A DNA stretch of 64,000 bases, taken from Apostichopus japonicus. Lineage: Eukaryota; Echinodermata; Holothuroidea; Aspidochirotida; Stichopodidae. This document shows, in pieces, positions 35,101 to 47,400 of this stretch. How positions within the stretch are numbered: the stretch's first letter is position 1; the number at the start of each line of letters is the position of its first letter. The translations under genes and the position numbers were made by a program. The stretch is from assembly GCF_037975245.1 (NCBI RefSeq), contig NC_092572.1, forward strand, positions 4,857,501-4,921,500, read 5' to 3'. Under the pieces are notes generated by a model, which saw nothing but the letters and a program-made list of their open reading frames with translations, had not been told where the DNA came from and ran no database searches.

Positions 35101-35900
35101 AAAAACATCGGGTATCTATTTTAACTGGATATTTCTTGAACGTCGGCTACCCCTTCACTTAATTAGGTAGGGTATTTCTAGGGCCGACAAATTGAATCGT
35201 GAGGGCTTATTGAAATTACAAGTAAAAAAACCCTAAAAACAAGTATTTCGCTTGTGACCAAATACAATCCCCTCATCAACTCCATATGAACACTGTCAAA
35301 CGGTCAGTATGTAAGAGAATCGTTTAAGGTACTAGCTTCTCGTCAACCCCCTCACCTTCGATTCACTCACTTTCTCCAGACTTCCCAACCCAGTTTCTAC
35401 CTCCGCAAGCAATTTCCGTTGTGGAAAACCTCGCTGCCAAATATGCCCCCATATATCTCCTGACACTATGGTTAAATTCGACTATGGTCGACTATGGTCT
35501 GAGACCCCCTTCCCTCTCTTGTGATTCTGACTTTATTCAGTTCTCTAGTAGTCTGATGTGAGTAAATATCTCATCTTGTTGGGATAGAAGGGTTGGATAT
35601 GGCAATTTTCGATTGTTCTTTCATGAACAATGGGTATCACTTTTAACCTATCACATGATTAATCCGAGGAAATACAAATATTCGTCCCAGCAACTTTCAG
35701 CAATTTTTGTCAGTAAATTTTACAGATTTTGTTTACAGTGTACACCATGATATTTGCTCCATTCTTTGAAAAGTCGTTCTTTATCCGACCTGAGTTAGCA
35801 AAAATGAAGGAGACCATGTTAAATACATCCACTCTACTTCCTGTCTGGATTTCAATCATTTATTCAGTTCTATTAGCCTGTAGAAACATTATGAAACTAA

Positions 35901-36635
35901 AGTGATTCTATCTAGCCACAGAAGGTATGCGACAGTATGTGACACTAAAAATCTATGTTTTATCGCCATGTCTGTTTTCACATCCGGTTGAAAGGAAGTA
36001 AAACAAGGTTTGTGATAACCTATACCAAACATAAAATATTTGAAAAAAATAACCATATCATATTTACAATGCTGCTGGAAAATGCTATTTAATGTTCATT
36101 CACTAATTTGATGAATCTGGAATATGCAATGTTTCTGCAATAAAAATGATATTGGAAATTGAATTATACATTGAAGGCAAGTAGAAATATATCGTTTTCA
36201 TGCAAAACAAACCACTGTTTGTTGGGTGCTACAAAACATCATTATTCTCAGGCTCATAGGTTTACAACAACTCTCACAAAGAATATGTTAAAAATGAAAC
36301 TGAAGTGATTCTATCTAGCCACGGAAGATATGTGACACTGTGACAGTATGTGACACTAAAAATATATGCTTTATTGCCATTTCTGTTTTCACATCCGGTT
36401 GAAAAGAAGTAGAACAAGGTTTGTGATTACCTTTAGCAAACATAATTCTTGTTAAAAAAAAAACGTTATCTTACTTACAATGCTGCTGAATGATATTTAG
36501 AATTGCATTTTACATTGTTGGCAATTAGAAATATATCGTTTTCATGCAGAACAAACCACTGTTTGTTGGGTGCTACAAAACATCCGTTTTTTCAGGCTGA
36601 TAGTTTTACAACAACTCTCACAAAGGAAAGGTTAC
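35901..36635. repeat. Tandem duplication, unit 330-400 bp
   Basis: The block starting GTGATTCTATCTAGCCAC at about 35902 recurs at about 36305. Shared landmarks are TGTTTTCACATCCGGTTGAAA, TATATCGTTTTCATGCA and CCACTGTTTGTTGGGTGCTA, in the same order. The second copy is shorter owing to internal deletions. No coding potential is seen. Confidence 0.85.
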
Positions 36636-37744
36636 AAATCGCGTTACAATAATTATTTTTCTACGACACCAAAGGACACAAATCACCTCCCCTCAATTGG
36701 ACCAAACAATGGTAAACAAAGAGACTTAAGGAAATTCAACTAAACATCTAGGTCAGTTGTTTTATAACGGCAAGACAAAATAACATGCAGTTGAAAATTG
36801 AGAAACTTGATTAATTTCCAACCAATCACGGAACTATTGGCGAAAGGGCGTGGTAAGTTTTATTCATGCTTTATTTGAATTCTCCAGCCTTCACCACTAA
36901 CTATAATTACTAAAGGGATGGATATCATATATAGAATCACCTAAGTTAAAGATACAGGATATAACCTGCAAAAATGGTTCACTGGGGATGAAGCACCTAG
37001 CTATAATACAATTCACAACTTTTACATATCACATGTACCACGAAATTGATAAACTCTATCTTGTGTTTCAGTATGAAACTTTCAAAATGACTGCAAATTG
37101 GCCTAGCTTAAGGCTAGGGGAACAGTAAGTGAATTCAGTCAGACAATCTTTTCCTTTGGTGCATGCAATTTCAGGATTATATCCCAATATTGGATAAGTG
37201 AGAAACCAATTCGAAATAAGTATCATGTGGATACCTGTTCTTAATAACACGAAAAGTCAATACGTTTATTTAGATACGTTTCATGTATATGTAGGGATAT
37301 CATTTCTCATTAAACCGAAATAAATCACAGAGATCTAGGCGCACATTTTGTGTTAGTTGGTGAAATTTTTTTAACTTTTCTGTTTGAATGTTTTTCATGG
37401 TTGCCATGGGAACTGATGGAACAATTTTCATATCAAACGGTTACAACAAAAACAGTGAAAAATATTGTGAAGAAAACATCGATTACTTCTCAATGAATTC
37501 TGCTAATAATTAAACATTTGTCAACTATTGTTGACGCACACGTTTTAATATCCTGTAAGTTGCTCCTATCCTGCTTACTATTGACATTATTGCATTCATA
37601 TCAGTTTGATAATATAACACAAAAGACTATTTAGACGATTGCAGAAGGTTCTTTTTGTTCTTTCAAAAGTTCTTGAACTTCTTTCCTTGCAGCTTCTGCT
37701 GTCTGAACTGTTTCTATTAGGATCATTTTTAAAGTTCTAATTGG

Positions 37745-38830
37745 GCACAAATAAATAACATCAACAAAATCCTTTTCTAGAGCGTCATGTCTGCTTCATC
37801 TCAATTGCTTGTGCTCTCGATTCGACCCCAGTGAGTTTAATCCAGTCATTCGCAGGTCATGTGACGTCATAATGCTTGGAAGTGTCTACGGGATGCAACT
37901 AAACATGGTATGTCTGCAACATATTTTCCGCTTGCATTGTCTTATATCGTAACCTACATAAAAACAGTTGGTTAACGTAGTATTACAGGCTCTTCCAACG
38001 CATGCAATCAACAATTTAAAGGTATTCCATTCTGGCTTTAACTAAGTTTAGTTTTAATTATTTGAAAGAAGGTATACGGCTGGTTTCGAGAGAAAAATAA
38101 GAACGCAGAGCTTCAGTGTTTCGTTATATTATTGTTACAATATTTTGCTTGATTTCTTATATTTTGAGGGAGTTGAGGGTGTTTGGTGGATTCCCATCGG
38201 TTTTACCTGCATTTCAATAGATTTAATTATCGATACATAAGGGGGAAGGGGGTTGCGATAACCTTTATAGATAGCAGCCACATAGCCTTTATGACGTTAT
38301 ATTGTCTTTTCCTGATTTAATGAACCACAGTTCTTTAACAAAACGCGCACTATGGTTATTTACCTTTATCAAACGAAAGACTTGTATGCTAAATTACATA
38401 CGTTTCATGCTCATTATGTAAGGGATTATTCATTTGGTTAAGGTGACATCAAAAAATGCACATGCGTCACATCGTACGGTTGGTAATTGTGAGAGAAATC
38501 TACTTCTATTGTATTATTTCAATCTTTGTATTACGTTGCTAAAGCAAATGAAGATAGACATTTTATATACATTTGATATAATGATTGAAGTAAGTTCATT
38601 TTCTTCAAAAACTTTACAAATCAAAAATGGACGAACGTGTTTTACTGCCTTGTAATTGCTGCTAAGTTGCTTGTATTATTGACATCAAATGAAAACATAA
38701 AACCAGTTTTTCATACGCGAAAGTTCTGTTGCTTATATAAAACACAATCACACTTGCTGTACTGCAATTAAAGCTACTAATATAGTCCTTGTTGCAAATT
38801 GCATTCATATCGGATTCCTTTTACTTTTAT
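37745..38830. repeat. Segmental duplication, copy A
   Basis: The part at about 37780-37910 matches 45540-45720 (TCTGCTTCATCTCAA, CCAGTCATTC, CATGTGACGTCATAATGCT). The part at 38265-38830 matches 53960-54550 and, in part, 43870-44170 (ACTTCTATTGTATTATTT, TACGGTTGGTAATTGTGAGA). Order is kept, with indels, so these are diverged copies of one segment or element. Confidence 0.65.
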
Positions 38831-40738
38831 CAGCCGGATACAAGTTACTGCGAAAATCACTTCACTGACCTTCGAATTTGACTTTACTGCTTGTTATTGC
38901 TGTAAATTCATTACATTTGCGATTAAGACCTGAACGCTCTGTCTTTGAGTTTTTGAGTTCTCCTTTGTAATATACGAATTTGTCAAGAAGCTAACAATTT
39001 GCTTCAATCTTCGATGAAAACCCAAGGTTGAGAAATATCATCAGTATTAAGCACTTTCATTATAATTACAACAGCGTTAGTACTTTTAAGAAAGAATCTG
39101 CATCAAATACTAAGATGGAGATTAAAGCTGTCAATACACATATGGCATATTTGCTATTACACCTAATTTGAACAGAAAAATGTCATTGTTACAGTTGAAT
39201 ACTGTGAATATGAAAGCATTGTGTAAAATTGGCTATAGCGAAAGGACCATGTTCAATAATGCATGCTATGTATATGGAACAATGTGGCTAAATAACCGAT
39301 GCTGCACCCACCCTAGAGACCAATGGACAGATTCGTAGTCAGATGATGGGGGTGCAAGGTGTATTTTACAGACACTTTCAGTGACGAAATGTAGAACAAC
39401 AAACAATCGCAAAAAGGAAAATGAAAATCTGTTTTGATATATATTACATATGGTTTTATAGCACGGTGTGATGTGTTTTTCAAAATAATTTTCTCATTAA
39501 CAATGCTAATAGAGTAAGTTAACTTTAATTCGCCGATCATATTTTTAGTCGAAGCTCCTTGTGTGGTATGGAACCTAAATTTCGTCTTTATTAAGTCTTT
39601 AATTAATAATATGGAGATATAAGATACTTGTGTATATGCACCTATCCACATGTATTGTTATTGTTTTGTAATGATTTGATCGTTAATATATACAGGGCCT
39701 TAGTCACTGGGAGCACGCTTGCATGTGCTTCCTGCAGTACTCCCCTCCCCTCCAGAAGAACTTAGAAGAACCATTTCGTTATCCTCCAAACGATGTCGAA
39801 TCCGTATTTATACACATGCACCGAAAGGGTAATTTTCATAGCAAATAATATCTTCGATTGGGCGCATATATCGTAGTTCAACTGATTAACACTAAAATTG
39901 TGCTAAATGACGATATGTCCACAATTTATACCAATTGATTCCAAGCATATTAGAAAACAATTGAAAAATATGAAATCATGTTTTTGGCTGTCTCCATCGG
40001 GAACAGCAAAATAAACAAGATTAACTAAATTGGGATTTCTATGAACTACGATAATGGCATGCATTAATTAAAATAAGATTAACCATAAGGAAGGTTACAT
40101 ATTATCAATCCAAACAATTTCAAAATAAGGTAAAAACTCTGCAAAACGGTATTGCTCAGAAGCAACCAGCACGTTACCGTGTTGTTAAGTTACCTGTCGA
40201 CTTCTTAAATTAGTTAATTTCTACTTGTATCATGCAATATATTGTTTCAAGTCTGAGGTTTGTAACATTGCAAAACCGAACATATTAAGAAGACAAAATG
40301 TTTTAAAGTGGCAGCAGTTCCATAATGTTTGAAGTTGTAACATCACTGCCCGTTATTTCGTGAATCGGGAACCAAGTTTTTCTGCAGACAAGCGGATCCA
40401 GGGAACAATTGTAAGGGTTGTACATCGCTTTTTGCCAAGGACAAAAGAAGAAGCTAGGGTGCCCCCAAGATCCTCATAAGTTGCATTCATCTTACCCAGG
40501 TCCACATGAGGTAGTATATTATTCATTACATGTTGTTCTAGTAACAACGGAATGTGAGTCTATCCATCAAACTGTGGGAAATGAAGGTGAGTTTTAAAGG
40601 AACTAACGACATGCTTTAATGTTTCCGTTTTTTTTTTATCTTGGTGGATTGTACTTTGTAATTGTTATGCAAATGGTGACGCATTCTTCTTATCATATTT
40701 AACAATGTTGATGCGTGGTCGCGTGATCAATTCACCAT

Positions 40739-41048
40739 CTATCTCCCTGTACTGAAGCGGTACTGTGAAACTTTATGGGTTATTCCTTTGTGACACAATA
40801 TCTTCTTTATATCTGTTTCTGTGATTTCTGAATGGCTGTCAAATACATCAGTCGTTAAAATGATGTAATTAATATTTTGTGTCATTAATTTATGTAATAT
40901 AGCAATCAATTTAACACTGACACGTCGTAGTCTACTATATTAAAACTGATTGTTTCGGTTTGCAAAGTTTTCACCTTCAAACAATTTTAAAAGTTTGGTT
41001 GCTCCTTCTACCATGGAATAAATGATGGTATCAGCGTCTAGTAAACAC
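40739..41048 (-). pseudogene. Possible degraded coding fragment (VWA-like?)
   Basis: One minus-strand frame from about 41048 down to the TAG at 40739-40741 is open for about 100 codons apart from a single stop near 40939. It reads as protein-like: it begins with C-L-L-D-A-D-T-I, then SMVEGATKLLKLFEGENFAN, then YIILTTDVFDSHSEITETDI followed by a KGIT turn. The LDA...TTD pattern faintly resembles a von Willebrand A domain with a lost metal site. The assignment is weak, and no neighbouring exons were found. Confidence 0.25.
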
Positions 41049-41149
41049 AAATTGGTAAATGCTTACATACCATGTTTTACCCTTTAATACTTAATCGACC
41101 AAAATACACCATTAATGTGGTTGTTAACATGATGTTAGTGTTAACGATA

Positions 41150-42525
41150 ATAATATATAATACAGATGCCAGCTTCCCTTACTTCACCGTTAATTGTTTA
41201 CATTGTCTCTGTAACATTAATATGTATGTTCAACTGGAAAGTATTTTATTCAGCTTCATTTGGTCCAGAAAACCAGACAAAGTTAAGCGCACTACACTGA
41301 TAAGCTCTATTTCAGAATGGAGGTTAAATGCAACCCATATTAACAATTTTATAAATGGTTTGAAATGCACTTGGTTAAACGATATACTGATGCAAACGTT
41401 GCCTTTTGGAAAATTTACTTCAATAATTATCTAAAAGAATATGGAGCTGAGTTAATTTTTGATTCCAACTACAAGGCAGGTTATGTGGTCACGCATACTG
41501 CATTCATTGATGATGGTCTTAATGCTTGGTCTGATTTTGCATTTAAAGAAGTTAACGATAACTTTAAAAGTCAAGTCATCTGGAATAATCATCATAACAA
41601 AGTAAATGACAAAGTAAATGACAAAGTAAGATTTTATAAAACATGGTTTTAAGATGCATTAATGATATCATTGGTGAAAATTATCACTTTTTATCGTACT
41701 CAGACTTCAGAGAAAAGTATCATATTAGCCGCTCTTTCATTGTTTATTATGGGATAATTAATGCCATCCCAGTTCACTGGAGAAGGTCATTTAGTCTAGC
41801 TCAGACTGGCACACCTGTCGAGGTGTATTTATAAGCAACTTATTTTACAGGCATGTATGAGTTATAGGTCGATTGATAAAAACTTTGTTTTAAGTGATTT
41901 TCCAAACTCCTTTTAAATCCTTAAGATAAAATACTAATATCATTTATTTTCAATACCGTTTTCTGCACCGCAATTCTAGGAACTAATTATTTTTTAATTA
42001 ATTTGTTATTTCTCATAAAGAAAACGGTAGACCCCCTCTGTAATCTGTGCGGACGTAGAGATGAAACAATTGAGCACTTTTAATGGGAATGTAATGCAAG
42101 TCCTAATTTTATTTTGGACGTCTAGCAAAGGATTTTTTAAGACAGTTTTTTTCAAAAAAAGGATATTTTCTTTGGATATCAACTTTTGTTGAAACATCCA
42201 TTGAACTTTCTCATCTTTCATATTTAATACTACATTTTCCAGAAAAGTTACAAAGTTTCTATATTAATTTAAGTTCGCATCACAGGTACAATTCTCCTAG
42301 GCATTTTCCTAATAGCATTTCAAGATCTGCTTTTGGCGGGTGCAGAATGTTATTTGAGTAACAAGATTAAGTTAAAAGACTTTACTTATTAGTTTTGCAT
42401 AAAATGTAGCAGGTAATACCTGTTTGCTTCAATTTCCTTGTGTCTGTTTGAGAAACAGACATTATTTGTTGTTACTTTGCGGAAAGTATATTGAAATAAG
42501 TGTTGGCAAAATAAAATAAAAAATA
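41150..42525 (+). mobile_element. Decayed non-LTR retrotransposon (Tx1/L1-like ORF2 3' end)
   Basis: Fragments in shifting frames match, in order, the C-terminal part of an L1-clade (Tx1-like) ORF2: LESILFSFIWSRKPDKVKRT, then a Trp-Lys...YLKEYGAEL segment, then SQVIWNNHH, then FLSYSDFREKYHI and VYYGIINAIPVHW, and finally a zinc-knuckle-like CNLCGRRDETIEHF with WECNA after an in-frame stop (about 42080). The 3' end is probably the AAAATAAAATAAAAAAT tract near 42510-42525. At least two frameshifts and several stops show it is dead. The upstream reverse transcriptase and endonuclease are absent, a typical 5' truncation. Confidence 0.8.
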
Positions 42526-42699
42526 ACGGTGGTTAGCCTAAGTTACTGTAGGGGTATACGAACCGCCTGTTGTTAGTCCATGATAAAAATTCCCGATCTT
42601 GTCCGTGAAATTTCCTTCAATGTGGACACTGTCACGAACTAAATGTATCCAATATATCGTTGTATTTATTAATAGGGATGAACTATGTTAGTATGTTTC

Positions 42700-43500
42700 A
42701 TTGCAAAAGCAAAGAATCAACAGTATCTGCACTTCGAAGTTTCATTTATGCAATAATAGCATAAAATTACTCAAGAACATTGCACCCATTCCATCTTTAC
42801 CGACCTGCAACTTGTTTACAATCGACGTACCACAGAGAAACGTTAAAGAGCAGAAATCGGCTCCGGCCAAATGTCGTATTTCACAAACAAACTGTGGAAA
42901 AGTTCATACAATTGCCAAGTAGTCCTGTTACAGAGAATGACAGCGAACTACATAAGAAGCCTGAATAACAAGTAAATATTTGACTTGATCAAGTCTCCCG
43001 TGGGTGGAATTATTTTCAACATGACGGGAAGATTAAGATGGAAACATTTTGCTACTTACACCAAAAAGCGTACTGGTCATGAATACAAAACAAATGTTCA
43101 TAATCGTAGCATTTGATATGTGACTTACATTTCATCATAACTGAAAACTCTACAGAAGGCCCTGTTATTGGGACCTCACAAAAATATTTTCCTGAACCAA
43201 CTTTGGTTCTCCATCATTCAAATGACATTTCAGCAGGTTTGGAAAAACGCTCTAGGAGAGGTAGCATATTTTTCAGAAAATGGCCTCTCGTGACCTCAAA
43301 TGACTTTTAAATATAAAATGTATGATCGCATATATGACAAGTTAACTCACAGGAAGCAATGAAGAAATTTCAGCTGAATCGAATGAAAAATGACGAAAAA
43401 TAGTAGGCATTCAAACACGGTGACAAAATGTGACAGAATTTCGGAAGAACCGCACGCTGACTTTAACTTAACTGAAAGCTTTCAGCTGAGTTGCAAATGA
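42700..43500. repeat. Dispersed repeat, copy 2
   Basis: Similar in content and order to 5630-6470 (CAACAGTAT, TTTCATTTATGCAATAATAG, CCTCTCGTGACCTCA blocks). It directly follows the LINE remnant by about 180 bp. No coding capacity. Confidence 0.6.
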
Positions 43501-43839
43501 ATGTCAGGGGCGCAGTCACATATATGTCTAGGGGGAGAGGGTACCCCATACACCAACTGACAAACAAAATATTAAAAAAACTCTCACTGTACAGTACATA
43601 ACATGTTAACGGATATATACTTGAACATCTGAATGGTTGAAATACTTCAAAATTGTTTCAAAACGTACAACAGTGTAGCACAATATTGCGCGTACACAAA
43701 CTTCATTTACAATAATTTCTTAATACGGAGGGGCACTATGGGTCTCCCTCCCCTACACCCTCTATTTACCTTACCATTATTCTTTTGAGCGCGGGGGGGG
43801 CTAGGGGGTTGTGAGTTGGAGCTGCAGTTAACTAGATGT

Positions 43840-44200
43840 AAGTATCAGTTCAACAGGGAGGGGAGCTTGCGATATCCTTTAAAGATAGCAGTCCTATAGA
43901 TGACAATTTTTGTGCTGTTTTGTGCTGTTTTGATGAACGACAATTTAATGATGAAATGCGCAGTATGAGTATTTGCCACCAAGAAACGAAAGACATGTTT
44001 GTTAAACTACATACGTTTCATGCGTGTTATGAAATGAATTTGATCATTTAGCGAAGGAGACGTAAAAACCTATATATACGTCAAAACGTTTGGTTGGTAA
44101 ATATGAGCGAAAGCTACTTCTATTGTACTGTTTGAATATTTGTATTAGGTCACCATAGCAGATGGTTTACTGATGACGTATTATACATATTCATGGTTGA
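43840..44200. repeat. Segmental duplication, copy B, upstream of the secreted-repeat gene
   Basis: Shares ACATACGTTTCATGC, ACGTTTGGTTGGTAA-like and GCTACTTCTATTGTA blocks with copies A (38265 onward) and C (53960 onward). It ends about 140 bp before the signal-peptide ATG, so it may contain that gene's promoter. Confidence 0.6.
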
Positions 44201-44341
44201 TTTCAAACTGTCTTACGTCACGTTGAATACTGTTTAAACAAGTAGACTTTAACATATATCATGGACAAAGGTTCGTACTGACATCTAGTGTTCGAGAGCT
44301 TTATATGATGATCAACGGTGAACAGCTGTAGGTTACTTAAT

Positions 44342-44453
44342 ATGCCTGTAAAGCTTACAGCAAAGTCTTGTACGAAACTTGTCACCAGAAGGACAAAAAT
44401 GACTCTAGTGCTTCTTTTGTTTGGATTATCTACATGGCTTAATGTAGTAGATG
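44342..44453 (+). CDS. Exon 1: signal peptide
   Basis: ATG at 44342 or 44399; donor GATG|GTGAGC. The hydrophobic core LVLLLFGLSTWL follows a Lys, the classic n/h layout of a signal peptide. Splicing to 48640 makes ...NVVDA|S, giving small residues at the cleavage site. Confidence 0.7.
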
Positions 44454-47400
44454 GTGAGCTTGATTATACCCTTTGTTTTTATACTCTTTCAGAATTTTAT
44501 CTCCGTAATGGTAATACGATCCTGGTTGGTTCACGCTGATAGTTATCTGTAAGGGGAGATGTGTATGGTTAGGGTTGGGTGAGGAGTCGTTGTTTAAGAT
44601 GAGCAACAAATCTAAAAAAACGAAAGCGATTGGAATCAATAAATCGTTTAGAAAGGAAAAGAGTGCACATTTGTCGGTGTTTGAAATGAACTGGATACAT
44701 TTATTGTAAACATCTTGCGTATATTGAGCAGATCGGAGTAGTGTGGAGTGGAAAACGAACTTTGTGAAGTGAAGAGATTATACAGAAATTTTACACAATG
44801 CATTGAATTGAATTAAGACAAGTGACAAAGAATAACATAGACTAGAATAGACTATAAGTTTAAATACTATAGTGTAGGGTAGAATATAGAAGTGACAAAC
44901 TTTAAAATGAAGTTTGTAATTGGTTGGACTGAAGTTGAATACTTTAGTAATAGCGTAACATAGACAGAATACACTACAGTGAAATAAAATTTAAGATGTG
45001 CATAATGGAATATGTAGTGCACTAAAGTGATATAGTGCACTAAAGTGATATAGTGCACTGAAGTGATGTGAACTGAAGTGAAGTGCACTGAAGTGATAGA
45101 GTGCACTGAAGTGATAGAGTGCACTGAAGTGAAGTGAAGTGAAGTGCACTGAAGTGATGAAGTGCACTAAAGTGATATAGTGCACTGAAGTGATATAGTG
45201 CACTGAAGTGATAAAGTGCACCTAAGTGAAGTGCACTGAAGTGAAGTGAAGTGCACTGAAGTGAAAAGCACTGAATAGAATAGGTAAAGCATATGCATAG
45301 CATCATGTGTAGGGGCGCGAGGTGGATCAGAATGGGCTGAATGGACCTGAATGGACCAGAATGGAGGGACTGGAGTGGGGTGATGGGGGGTGATGTGGAA
45401 TGGTTGTTCAAAGTGAAAGGCTTTATAGTATTACTAGTATTTGATATTAAACAAGTGACCAGACATTGGTTACACCAACCCATTATAGTTCTTATTGAAC
45501 ATTAATAAATAAGATATAAACACAATTATTTTCCAGGGCGTAATGTCTGCTTCATCTCAACTGTTAGTGCTCTTGGTTCGACCCCGGTGAGTTTAATCCA
45601 GTCATTCAGGAGGCCATGTGACGTCATAATGCTCGGAGGTGTCTACCAGATGGTGCCTGACTTTTTAAAATTGCAAATACATGAGTGTCTCAATGCAACT
45701 AAATATGGTATGTCTGTAACATGTCTTTATCACGACAATATAACGTTTTGAGGAACTGACTTAATATAGTCAAAACAATACAAAAGCTAAAAGGAGGAAA
45801 GAGGAAGGAAAAATAAAAGAAATTCTCATCCTTTTATTGATTAAAATAAAACCAAACTGTTATCAAACTGATTATCCGCTAACAAGTCCGTGTAAGAGAA
45901 TGTGTAAAATGTGTAAGCTTAAGATGTTTCGATCCTAGCAGGATCTTCTACAGATGTTGACTGACAAGTTACAGTAACAGAAGGGACAAATACATACACA
46001 GAATATAGACAGGTTAATAAGCAGGGTTAACACAAAAGAGAAAGATGTACGAGGATTAGTAGACAAGGGATGGAGAGAAGAAAAAAAGGTAGGAGATAAA
46101 CTGTGACAATGAGAGGAGTAAGGGAAGAGGGTCGGGAGTAAACTAGAGAAGGGCAAAGACAGAACATTATCGAGAAAATATCCTGCTCGGATCGAAACGT
46201 CAGGCCCTCTTACATCTACACTTTTAAAGATCCATATATTTAGATATTTTCGTTTTCCAGGTGTGTTTGTTTCACTTACACTGTCTTATATCGTTACCTA
46301 CGAATGCAAAGTTTCAGAAGGGGGTAAGGCATGCTCTTCCTACACATGGCAGATTTATAAGCTATTTTATTCTGGCATTAACTAATTTAAGTGAATGCCA
46401 GATTTATTAGAAGACATTAGGTGAATAAAACGCGACAAGTCTTTCTGCATCACTGTTAAGAACAAAATTATATATTGTATTGTAACATAATTTCAACAGC
46501 TTGATATTTAATATTAAAGGAATACTCTGGTAGCAAGCATTTTGCTTAGTAAAACAATCCGTTGTTATCTACTATTTATAAATTGTTGCCGTGTATTTTC
46601 GTATAACATGACATCTTGACGATTCAATTAAATTATTAAACGAACTTACTTCCGCTATGTAAGCTCTCTTTACTGACATTGAAAGTCTCTAATACGTTTG
46701 AAGTAAATCATCTCTGAAACTTTGAAGTTTTCTGCACTATTTACTTTGTATTTATTTAATCTGATTTGCCAAACATTTCCATGTGTGATAGATAACCTTT
46801 TTGGTTATCAAAAAACGTATTAAATGTTTATCCTTCTTATTATTCAACTTTTAACAGAAATTAAATAGTAAAGTTTCAATGCATTCAATATTTAGATGGA
46901 GAAGCTTAATTAAATAGCGGTGAAGAACTGAACATGCTCAGACAAAGAAAGGAAAATTTACTAAAGGACAAAAAAAGAGAGATTATATTGGTAAAATCTA
47001 ATTTGAGCAGCCTTAGAATCTTTAGGCTTTTTCTCAATCGACTTTTGAAACCTTAAAAAGAAAACTATATTTTGCTGACAAGACACATTACAATTTATAA
47101 ATACTGAAGAATTCGTCTAACCTCCCTTTTTTAATTTTCATAGAATTTCTTTAACTTTTCATTTTTTGGGCAAAATAAAGTTTAATGGCATGTCTTTTAA
47201 AAATTCTGTATGGTTTCCTTACGCAAAGCACAAATGTTTCATATTTGTTGATATTAGGTCTACTATACATCGTTGGTTACAAAACATACACTACAATCTC
47301 TCTCCCTCTCTCGCTACTTTAATGTTATCCCACTAAATTGCCTGCAGATATATGTTTTCGAAAAACCTTTCATTATTGCTACTTAAAGCTAAAAATTCAG

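Larger units (their letters stand above)
32173..41000. other. Gene-poor region between the Death-domain gene and the secreted repeat gene
   Basis: I found no phase-consistent exon chain on either strand. The sequence is about two-thirds AT and carries the tandem duplication at 35.9-36.6 kb and a segmentally duplicated block at 37.75-38.83 kb. Two GGTGTCGACGAC sites lie at about 32.63 and 32.70 kb. Open frames (for example 34171-34470) have no domain signal. Confidence 0.5.

Noticed and set aside
44867-45483. Minus-strand frames rich in His-Phe-Ser-Ala-Leu-Tyr
   Set aside because: Translation of an 18-bp minisatellite within an intron; no splice or start context.
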